This document shows, piece by piece, positions 1 through 5,573 of a stretch of DNA of 8,994 nt; the first letter of the stretch is position 1, and each line of letters opens with the position of its first letter. The stretch covers positions 1 through 8,994 of the forward strand of contig SLMR01000050.1 of the NCBI GenBank assembly GCA_007133445.1, in the 5' to 3' direction. This stretch comes from Aquisalimonas sp. GTDB lineage: Bacteria; Pseudomonadota; Gammaproteobacteria; Nitrococcales; Aquisalimonadaceae. The notes below the pieces were generated by a model that did no database searches, had not been told where the DNA came from, and saw only the letters and a list, made by a program, of their open reading frames with translations. A program made the translations under genes and the position numbers.

Positions 1-26
1 CCGTCCGATGCCCCTGGAGCGGCTCC

Positions 27-992
27 ATGTGCACCTGGGAATCAACACCCGTCATGCGTTCTAGGGCGGGCAGAATCCTGGGCCATCTGGCATTGCTCGC
101 CGCCGCGGCAGGCCTGGCCACCGCGGTACAGGCAGAGACACTGATCCGGTTCCAGCCCCCGGAATCTGAGGACGACCAGCGTGACGACTACGTTATCCAG
201 GTGCTGGAGCTGGCGCTGGAACAGACCCGGGACGACTTCGGCCCTGCCAGCCTCCACCAGATCGGCCTGAGAATGACGCAGGACCGGGCCGTGCGTGAGA
301 TGCGCAACGGCCGCTACATCGACGTGCTGTGGATGATGACCAGCGCCGAACGCGAAGACGAGCTGATCCCGGTCCGGATCCCGTTGGCCGGCGGCCTGCT
401 TGGTGTCCGGGTGCCGGTGGTGCGCGGTGGTGATACGCAGTTTTTCGCGACCGTGCGCGAAGTGTCCGACCTGCGACCGTACGTCGCCGGACAGGGCCAT
501 GATTGGCCTGATACCCGAGTTCTTCGCCACAACGGCCTCGAGGTCATGACTGCCACGGGTTACCACAGCCTTTTCCGCATGCTGGAGCGCGGGCGCTTCG
601 ACTACCTGCCGCGGAGCATCATGGAACTCACCGCCGAGCAACCCCTGTACGAACGGTTCGGGCTTCAACCGCACAAGGACCTATTGCTGGTCTACCACGC
701 GCCCAACTACTTTTTCGTCTCCCGTGATCACGAGGCCCTGGCACTGCGCCTGGAGACCGGCCTGGAACGCGCCATCGACGATGGCAGCCTGCAAGAGCTC
801 ATGCGCGAGCATCCCGCCACACGGGATGCCCTGGCCTTTCTGGAAACGGAGCAGCCCCGCCTGGTCCCCCTGGACAACCCCGTCCTGCCGGAGCACACGC
901 CAACGGAACGCCGGGAACTGTGGGTGGACGCACTCTTCGACGCCATGAGGCAGCATCAGCACGAGTACGCTATTCCCCGTGACGCCCGCTGA
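27..992 (+). CDS. Periplasmic solute-binding-like protein (orphan SBP)
   Basis: Encodes 321 residues and is probably exported. A signal peptide is visible: a basic segment (RSRAGR), a hydrophobic core rich in Leu and Ala (about residues 19-33) and an AVQA|ET cleavage site near residue 36. The mature part resembles type 2 periplasmic binding folds such as amino-acid-type substrate-binding proteins: an early strand followed by a helix, then an acidic 'YIDVLWMMTSAERED' stretch and a 'GLLGVRVPVV' hinge-like strand. The match is by general pattern, not by a diagnostic motif. No ABC permease or ATPase gene lies in the window, so it may be a sensory or orphan binding protein. Start: the ATG at 27 has a GGAG (16-19) seven bases upstream. 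The in-frame ATG at 54 would give a more typical 27-residue signal peptide but has poorly spaced GGGA (37-40). Both starts remain possible. Confidence 0.75.
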   Translation: MCTWESTPVMRSRAGRILGHLALLAAAAGLATAVQAETLIRFQPPESEDDQRDDYVIQVLELALEQTRDDFGPASLHQIGLRMTQDRAVREMRNGRYIDVLWMMTSAEREDELIPVRIPLAGGLLGVRVPVVRGGDTQFFATVREVSDLRPYVAGQGHDWPDTRVLRHNGLEVMTATGYHSLFRMLERGRFDYLPRSIMELTAEQPLYERFGLQPHKDLLLVYHAPNYFFVSRDHEALALRLETGLERAIDDGSLQELMREHPATRDALAFLETEQPRLVPLDNPVLPEHTPTERRELWVDALFDAMRQHQHEYAIPRDAR

Positions 993-1055
993 ACCGCGGG
1001 AATGCCTTCCAGTGTCGATCGCGCGCCCGACCTGCGGCGGTGCCCGCTCGGACGA

Positions 1056-1085
1056 ACACCTCCTCCGCGGACACCTCCTCCGCGG
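1056..1085. repeat. Perfect 15-base tandem duplication
   Basis: Two exact head-to-tail copies of ACACCTCCTCCGCGG occupy 1056-1070 and 1071-1085. The unit is a multiple of three, so it would duplicate five residues (SAEEV twice) in the minus-strand reading frame without breaking it. It looks like a replication-slippage product. Confidence 0.85.
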
Positions 1086-1227
1086 AGCTGCTCCGGGCCA
1101 GCTCGGCCGGAACGCCATCCGCGCCCGCATGGCCGAACGTGACCACCAGGTGATCGACGTTGGTGGCCTTCCCCGCGAGCACCAGTTGCTCGCCGGCGTC
1201 ACACTCCGCCGACCATCGTTTGGGAGC

Positions 1228-1262
1228 GTTACCGTGCACCACAATCTGTTACCCGCGGTAAC
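1228..1262. promoter_or_regulatory. GTTACC half-sites: candidate activator-binding site
   Basis: GTTACC occurs at 1228-1233 and again exactly 20 bases (two helical turns) later at 1248-1253. The second copy forms an inverted repeat with GGTAAC at 1257-1262, separated by three bases. The palindrome centre at 1255 lies about 88 bases before the start site predicted from the sigma-54-like element at 1317-1332. That is a usual position for enhancer-binding activators of sigma-54. An exact NtrC-type half-site, TGCACCA (1235-1241), lies between the copies but its partner half is missing. The repeats are seen directly; their role as an operator is inference. Confidence 0.4.
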
Positions 1263-1316
1263 ACTGAGTGCAGACGCGAATCGGCCAACCACCCGGGAAA
1301 TAAAGGAACGAACGCA

Positions 1317-1332
1317 TGGCACCAGTTATGCA
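1317..1332 (+). promoter_or_regulatory. Candidate sigma-54 (RpoN) promoter
   Basis: TGGCACCAGTTATGCA matches the -24/-12 consensus (TGGCACGRNNNTTGCW) at all but two defined positions. The invariant GG (1318-1319) and GC (1330-1331) are separated by the required ten bases. The predicted transcription start is near 1343. That falls between the ATG at 1332, which would not be transcribed, and the GTG at 1368, which has its own GAGG site. The promoter and the start choice therefore support each other. If real, expression of the regulator and probably the symporter genes needs an enhancer-binding activator and ATP hydrolysis. Confidence 0.5.
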
Positions 1333-1358
1333 TGCGCCATACCGGCGCCTATTATTCC

Positions 1359-1362
1359 GAGG
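1359..1362 (+). promoter_or_regulatory. Ribosome binding site supporting the GTG start at 1368
   Basis: GAGG sits five bases before GTG 1368. The in-frame ATG at 1332, twelve codons upstream, has no Shine-Dalgarno match near it. This argues for the shorter protein. Confidence 0.5.
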
Positions 1363-1367
1363 CCAAC

Positions 1368-3302
1368 GTGACCGACAACACCAACAACGACAGAACACCG
1401 GAGGAGATCGGCGACGACGTCTCGCCGGTGGTGGATTTTCTCCGCCGCCACCCGCCCTTCGACCGCATGGAGCGGGACGTCGTCCGCGACATGGTGCTGC
1501 GTCTGGAGTGGGTCCATTACCCGCAGGGCAGCATCATCGCCGACCCGGACCGCGGCCCGGCTTCGCGACTGTTCATCATTCATCGCGGCCGTGTACGCGG
1601 GGGAAATCCCGCCGCGACGAACGAGGCCGACCGCGACTCCTGGGAGCTGCTCCCCGGCGAATGCTTCCCGGTAGGCGCCCTGCTGGCCCGGAGGCCCGTG
1701 CGCACCGTCCACGAAGCGCTCGAAGATACGGACTGCCTGGAGCTGGAACTCGCTGATTTCACCAACTTGCTGGAGACATCAACGGCGTTCAACGAGTTCT
1801 GTACGCACCGCCTGTCCACGCTGCTGAGCAGCATGCAGCGGGAGCTGCAGGCGGACGCCATTCGCGGCCTGGGACAGGACACATCCCTCAATATCCCCCT
1901 CGGCTCCCGCTTGCGTCGCTCACCGGTGGTCTGTGGTGCCGAGACCTCGGTGGGCGAGGCGCTCCAGTCCATGAACGCCGAACACGTGGGTAGCATCGTC
2001 GTCACCGACGGCTCGCAGCGACCCGTGGGGGTGTTCACGCTGCGTGACCTGCTAGCGCGCGTATCACTCCCGGGGCTCAGCCTCGATACGCGCATGGACG
2101 CTGTGATGACGCCGGACCCGGTCTGCCTGCCACGTTCGGCGTTCGCGTTCGAAGCCGCCATGCTGATGGCGCAGCACACCATCCATCACGTGTGCGTTGT
2201 GGACCGCGGACGGCTGGTGGGGGTGATCTCCGAGCGCGATCTGTTCTCGATGCAACGGGTGGGGCTGGTCAACCTCTCAAAGGCCGTGACGCGGGCCGAC
2301 AGCGTCGCCGATCTGGCGCGACTGCGCCCCGACATCCATCAACTGGTGGATCAGTTCCTGGCTCAGGGCGTGCGGGTGGCCCAGATCACCCAGATGATCA
2401 CCATGATCAACGATCAGATCACCCGGCGTCTGATCGAACTGCATCTGCGCGACACCGACGACCTGCCACCCATCCAGTTCTCCTGGGTGGCCTTCGGCAG
2501 CGAGGCACGCAAGGAGCAGACGCTCAAGACTGATCAGGACAACGGCGCGATCTTCCGCACCCCGGACGGCATGACCCCCGACGAGGTCAGGGCCGCGCTG
2601 ACCCCGGTCTTCCGGCGCATCAACGAGGCGCTCGACCAGTGCGGCTACCCGCTTTGCCAGGGCAACATCATGGCAAGCAATCCGGACTGCTGCCTGAGCG
2701 TCGAGGAGTGGCAGCAGCGGTTTACCCGCTGGATCGACCAGGGCACCCCGGAACACCTTCTCCAGGCCTCCATCTTTTTCGATTTCCGCACCATCGACGG
2801 CGAATCCGATGACGTGGAAGAACTGCGTTACTGGCTGCTGGATCGTACGGCGCGCAACAGCCGGTTCCGCCGCCAGATGGCGGCCAACGCCCTGCAGTTC
2901 CGCCCACCTCTGGGCCTGTTCCGGTCTTTCCGGGTGAGTTCTCACGGAGAGCACCGGAACACGCTGGACCTGAAGCTCAACGGGGTGACCCCGTTCGTCG
3001 ACACGGCACGACTGTTCTCGCTGGCGCACCGTCTGCCGGCGACCAACACCCTGGCACGGTTGCGCAGTGCAGCCGATGCCCGCGTCCTGGATCCGGGTGA
3101 TGTGGATGCCTGGTCGGACGCCTATGATTACATTCAGATGCTGCGCATGCGCATCAATCAGCAACAGCGGGCCGCAGGGGAACCGCTCAGCAATCGCGTG
3201 GACCCCAACGCCCTCAACGATCTCGATCGACGCGTCCTCAAGGAGGCGTTCCGAGAAGCACGGCAATTGCAGCAAAGGCTGGAAAGCATTTATCAGCTCT
3301 AG
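1368..3302 (+). CDS. cNMP-like/CBS/CBS/DUF294 nucleotidyltransferase regulator
   Basis: Encodes 644 residues from GTG 1368 (656 if ATG 1332 is used); numbering here is from 1368. Domains in order: a cyclic-nucleotide-binding-like beta-barrel (about 20-150); two CBS domains (about 178-240 and 243-301), both ending in the S/T-x-x-D ribose motif (TLRD, SERD); a DUF294 nucleotidyltransferase domain with G377-S378-E-A-R-K-E and D389-Q-D391-N, the two Asp being the expected metal ligands; a conserved C430-Q-G-N-x-M-A-S-N loop; and a DUF294_C substrate-binding-like helical domain to the end, with DLK and AR-L-FSL motifs. It is probably a cytoplasmic signal-transduction enzyme distantly related to GlnD uridylyltransferase; its target is unknown. 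The cNMP phosphate-binding cassette is atypical (FPVGALLARRPVRTV). It lies 38 bases before the DUF4212 and symporter genes, its usual partners, suggesting it controls that transporter. No transmembrane segments were seen. Confidence 0.9.
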   Translation: MTDNTNNDRTPEEIGDDVSPVVDFLRRHPPFDRMERDVVRDMVLRLEWVHYPQGSIIADPDRGPASRLFIIHRGRVRGGNPAATNEADRDSWELLPGECFPVGALLARRPVRTVHEALEDTDCLELELADFTNLLETSTAFNEFCTHRLSTLLSSMQRELQADAIRGLGQDTSLNIPLGSRLRRSPVVCGAETSVGEALQSMNAEHVGSIVVTDGSQRPVGVFTLRDLLARVSLPGLSLDTRMDAVMTPDPVCLPRSAFAFEAAMLMAQHTIHHVCVVDRGRLVGVISERDLFSMQRVGLVNLSKAVTRADSVADLARLRPDIHQLVDQFLAQGVRVAQITQMITMINDQITRRLIELHLRDTDDLPPIQFSWVAFGSEARKEQTLKTDQDNGAIFRTPDGMTPDEVRAALTPVFRRINEALDQCGYPLCQGNIMASNPDCCLSVEEWQQRFTRWIDQGTPEHLLQASIFFDFRTIDGESDDVEELRYWLLDRTARNSRFRRQMAANALQFRPPLGLFRSFRVSSHGEHRNTLDLKLNGVTPFVDTARLFSLAHRLPATNTLARLRSAADARVLDPGDVDAWSDAYDYIQMLRMRINQQQRAAGEPLSNRVDPNALNDLDRRVLKEAFREARQLQQRLESIYQL

Positions 3303-3307
3303 AGCAG

Positions 3308-3323
3308 GCGATTGACGAATCGC
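3308..3323 (+). other. Intercistronic hairpin before the DUF4212 gene
   Basis: GCGATT (3308-3313) and AATCGC (3318-3323) form a six-base-pair stem with a GACG loop in the gap between the DUF294 regulator and the DUF4212 gene. No T run follows, so it is not an intrinsic terminator. It may affect mRNA processing or stability and let the transporter genes be expressed at a different level from the regulator. The pairing is directly visible; the role is inference. Confidence 0.4.
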
Positions 3324-3340
3324 AAAACGGAGGAGAAACC

Positions 3341-3616
3341 ATGTCTGACAATCAAGACGAGCGAGCAACAGCGCGCGCCGAATACTGGCGGCGCAACATC
3401 AAGGTTATCGGGATACTGCTGGCCATCTGGGCCACGGTCTCCCTGGTCCTCGGCATCCTTCTGGGGCCGGCCCTGAACGAGATCGGGTCCGTCGGTGGCT
3501 ATCCCCTGGGCTTCTTCATTGCCCAGCAGGGATCCATCTACGTCTTCCTCGCGCTGATCTTCTTCTACGCGTGGTACATGAACCGACTCGACCGTGAATT
3601 CGGCGTCGAAGAATAA
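3341..3616 (+). CDS. DUF4212 sodium/solute symporter small subunit
   Basis: A 91-residue inner-membrane protein of the DUF4212 family, known as the small partner encoded next to VC_2705-type sodium:solute symporters. Two hydrophobic helices are visible, about residues 22-45 (KVIGILLAIWATVSLVLGI) and 58-80 (FFIAQQGSIYVFLALIFFYAWYM). They are joined by a short GP/GGYPLGF linker, with a charged N-terminus (ARAEYWRRN) and an acidic C-terminus (LDREFGVEE). The Arg/Tyr/Trp-rich pre-helix segment and the FF-YAWYMNRLDREF ending are typical of the family. The start is secure: GGAGGAG (3329-3335) stands five bases before the ATG. It precedes the symporter by 22 bases and is almost certainly co-transcribed and co-translated with it. 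It probably assembles with, stabilises or modulates the large subunit; the exact role is not known. Confidence 0.92.
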   Translation: MSDNQDERATARAEYWRRNIKVIGILLAIWATVSLVLGILLGPALNEIGSVGGYPLGFFIAQQGSIYVFLALIFFYAWYMNRLDREFGVEE

Positions 3617-3638
3617 GAAACCCGAGGGGGACTGATCG

Positions 3639-5438
3639 ATGGATGCACAACAGTTACTGAACCTCTCCATTGTGGGCGTGACGTTCGCGATCTACATCGC
3701 GATCGCCATCTGGGCCCGCACGGGGAGCACATCCGAGTTCTACGTCGCCGGCAAGGGGGTCAACCCGGTCGCCAACGGCATGGCCACCGCGGCGGACTGG
3801 ATGTCCGCGGCCAGCTTCATCTCCATGGCCGGCCTGATCGCCTTCCTGGGGTACTCCGGGGGCGCCTATCTGATGGGCTGGACCGGCGGCTACGTGCTCA
3901 TGGCCCTGCTGCTGGCTCCCTACCTGCGCAAGTTCGGCAAGTTCACGGTGCCCGAGTTCATCGGTGACCGCTTCTACAGCCAGACCGCGCGCGTCGTGGC
4001 GGTGATCTGCCTGCTGGCCATGTCCATCACCTACGTCATTGGCCAGATGCGCGGTGTCGGCATCGCCTTCTCCAACATCCTGGAGATTCCGCTGGAGTGG
4101 GGCCTGCTCTCGGGCATGGCGGTGGTTTTCGTCTACTGCGTGTTCGGCGGCATGAAGGGCATCACCTACACCCAGATCGCCCAGTACGTGATCATGATCT
4201 TCGCGTATACGGTGCCGGCGGTGTTCATCTCGCTCACCATCACCGGCGTTCCGATTCCGCAGATCGGCCTCGGCTCCGCGACCGCAGGCGGCGGTGGAGA
4301 ACACCTGATCACCGCTCTGGACAAGACTCTGGTGGAGATCGGCTTCGCGCCCTACAGCGAACTGGCGACCATGAGCATGACCAACATGTTCCTGCTCACG
4401 CTCTCGCTGATGATCGGTACCGCCGGCCTGCCCCACGTCATCATCCGCTTCTTCACCGTACCGAAGATGGCGGACGCCCGTAGGTCAGCGGGTTGGGCGC
4501 TGTTCTTCATCGCCATTCTCTACACCACCGCCCCTGCGGTGGGTGCCATGGCCATGTGGAACACCTTGAACACGGTGATCGACGAACCCACGGAAATCTG
4601 GGATAACCGTGAGCGGCTTGCCGAGCCCGGGGCCTGGCTGGCGTACGAGGATCAGCCGGCCTGGATGGAACACTGGGGTGGTACCGGTCTGCTGTCCATT
4701 GAGGACAAGAACGAGGACGGGCATCTCCAGTACTACAACGAGGACGACGAGGAGATGGCCGCGTTCGCCGAAGAGCACGGCTGGGAAGGCTCCGAACTCG
4801 ATGTTGACCGCGACATAATCGTCCTGGCCAACCCGCAGATTGCCGGGCTGCATCCGATCGTGATCGCCCTGGTGGCGGCCGGCGGTATCGCCGCGGCCCT
4901 GTCCACGGCGGCCGGTCTGTTGCTCGCCATCTCGTCGGCCATCTCCCACGACCTGCTCAAGGGCGTGTTCCGACCGGACATCAGCGAGAAGGGCGAAATG
5001 CGGGCAGCGCGCATCAGCATGGCCGTGGCCATCCTGTTCGCCGGCTACCTCGGGTTGAATCCACCAGGCTTCGCAGCGGAAGTGGTGGCATTGGCGTTCG
5101 GCCTGGCGGCGTCCAGCATCTTCCCGGTGCTGATCATGGGCGTGTTCTTCAAGCAGATGAACCGCGAAGGCGCCATCGCCGGCATGCTGGCCGGGCTGAT
5201 CACCACCCTGGTGTACATCTTCACGTACAAGGGCTGGTTCTTCTTCCCGGACTTCCCGGCCTTCATGACGCTGCCCGACACCGCTGACTACTGGCTCTTC
5301 GGAATCAACCCGACGAGCTTCGGTGCCATCGGTGCCCTGTTCAACTTCGCTGCGGCGTTCATCGTCTCGAAGATGACCGCACCGCCGCCGAAGGAGATTC
5401 AGGACCTTGTGGAGAACGTCCGCGTGCCGCGCTACTGA
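3639..5438 (+). CDS. VC_2705-type sodium:solute symporter, large subunit
   Basis: A 599-residue polytopic inner-membrane transporter of the sodium:solute symporter (SSS) family, related to the acetate permease ActP. About 13 hydrophobic helices are seen. Family landmarks include an N-terminal EFYVAGKGVNPVANGMATAADWMS segment in two parts (EFYVAGKGVNP, MATAADWMS), a YLRKFGKFTVPEFIGDRF helix end, and AISSAISHDL near residues 430-440, where Ser/Thr residues of the sodium site are expected. The C-terminus (IQDLVENVRVP) is characteristic of the VC_2705 subfamily. The substrate is probably a small organic acid such as acetate, but it cannot be proved here. Between hydrophobic helices, about residues 310-395, lies a long, strongly acidic extracytoplasmic loop containing an EF-hand-like segment (356-367). 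The start is clear: GAGGGGGA (3624-3631) lies seven bases before the ATG. Transcription probably ends at the terminator at 5522-5547. Confidence 0.93.
   Translation: MDAQQLLNLSIVGVTFAIYIAIAIWARTGSTSEFYVAGKGVNPVANGMATAADWMSAASFISMAGLIAFLGYSGGAYLMGWTGGYVLMALLLAPYLRKFGKFTVPEFIGDRFYSQTARVVAVICLLAMSITYVIGQMRGVGIAFSNILEIPLEWGLLSGMAVVFVYCVFGGMKGITYTQIAQYVIMIFAYTVPAVFISLTITGVPIPQIGLGSATAGGGGEHLITALDKTLVEIGFAPYSELATMSMTNMFLLTLSLMIGTAGLPHVIIRFFTVPKMADARRSAGWALFFIAILYTTAPAVGAMAMWNTLNTVIDEPTEIWDNRERLAEPGAWLAYEDQPAWMEHWGGTGLLSIEDKNEDGHLQYYNEDDEEMAAFAEEHGWEGSELDVDRDIIVLANPQIAGLHPIVIALVAAGGIAAALSTAAGLLLAISSAISHDLLKGVFRPDISEKGEMRAARISMAVAILFAGYLGLNPPGFAAEVVALAFGLAASSIFPVLIMGVFFKQMNREGAIAGMLAGLITTLVYIFTYKGWFFFPDFPAFMTLPDTADYWLFGINPTSFGAIGALFNFAAAFIVSKMTAPPPKEIQDLVENVRVPRY
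4704..4739 (+). other. EF-hand-like calcium loop inside the symporter
   Basis: Residues 356-367 of the symporter read DKNEDGHLQYYN. They match the EF-hand loop at positions 1 (D), 3 (N), 5 (D), 6 (G) and 8 (L). Position 12 is Asn where Glu is usual, and Glu/Asp residues follow at once. The segment lies in the acidic loop between hydrophobic helices. A single calcium- or cation-responsive site is plausible; binding is inference. Confidence 0.5.
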
Positions 5439-5470
5439 GGCGGCCCCGGACACCGGGTCCCGTCGCGGGG

Positions 5471-5479
5471 TGTTACGAT
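5471..5479 (+). promoter_or_regulatory. Possible extended -10 promoter element
   Basis: TGTTACGAT resembles an extended -10 (TG-n-TACGAT). No -35 match is seen at the expected spacing, which an extended -10 can tolerate. A transcript would start near 5486 and meet the terminator at 5522-5547. It would yield a short RNA of about 60 bases, or a leader with an attenuator for the DUF294 gene at 5574. Confidence 0.3.
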
Positions 5480-5521
5480 CAGGAATCGAGCACTCCGCGC
5501 CGGGCCCGGAACCGCTTGCAG

Positions 5522-5547
5522 AAGGCCCGCTGATGCGGGCCTTTTTT
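5522..5547 (+). terminator. Intrinsic terminator after the symporter
   Basis: AAGGCCCGC (5522-5530) pairs with GCGGGCCTT (5535-5543) around a TGAT loop. An unbroken run of six T ends at 5547. It closes the DUF294-DUF4212-symporter transcription unit and lies only 26 bases before the next start codon. The next gene therefore needs read-through or a promoter very close by. Confidence 0.9.
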
Positions 5548-5573
5548 CGTCCGGTGTCCGGGAAAACCGCCGC

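Larger units (their letters stand above)
993..1316. other. Intergenic region with no confident gene
   Basis: No convincing gene lies between the solute-binding protein and the DUF294 regulator. Open frames exist on both strands. The best is a minus-strand frame (1242 down to 970, GTG start, 90 codons) with about 80% G/C at third positions and a strand-like 'VDHLVVTFGHAGADG' segment. It has no good ribosome binding site, matches no family I recognise, and runs into the 3' end of the upstream gene. A plus-strand frame from 979 ends in a TGA overlapping the downstream GTG start, which I take as coincidence. The stretch also holds a 15-base tandem duplication, a GAGCTG/CAGCTC hairpin (1085-1104) without a T run, and the GTTACC half-sites listed separately. 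Confidence 0.5.
5445..5562. repeat. 12-base inverted repeat enclosing the terminator
   Basis: CCCGGACACCGG (5445-5456) and CCGGTGTCCGGG (5551-5562) are perfect reverse complements 94 bases apart. They enclose the spacer between the symporter stop codon and the next gene. In a read-through RNA they could close a multibranch structure around the small hairpins and the terminator. The right arm overlaps the GGGA (5560-5563) that is the best ribosome binding site for the gene at 5574, so pairing could hide it. An RNA starting inside the repeat would lack the left arm. Confidence 0.75.

Noticed and set aside
1085..1104. GAGCTG/CAGCTC hairpin as a terminator for the solute-binding gene
   Set aside because: No T run follows and the loop is eight bases, so intrinsic termination is not supported.
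1220..1248. Sigma-70-like pair TTGGGA...CAATCT before the regulator
   Set aside because: Both boxes match poorly; the sigma-54-like element is far stronger.
1332..1367. Twelve-codon N-terminal extension of the DUF294 regulator
   Set aside because: No ribosome binding site precedes ATG 1332 and it would lie upstream of the predicted transcription start. It is not excluded, but GTG 1368 is better supported.
979..1371. Plus-strand open frame whose TGA overlaps the GTG at 1368
   Set aside because: It has a GTG start without a ribosome site and no family resemblance. The overlap looks like translational coupling but is most simply chance.
1316..1756. Plus-strand open frame from ATG 1316 with an AAAGGAA upstream
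   Set aside because: It is out of frame with the clearly coding DUF294 regulator, its Arg/Gly/Pro-rich product is typical of a shadow frame, and the ATG lies inside the sigma-54-like element.
3051..3070. TGGCACGGTTGC inside the DUF294 coding region, resembling a sigma-54 site
   Set aside because: The spacing between the GG and GC elements is wrong and it lies well inside a coding sequence.
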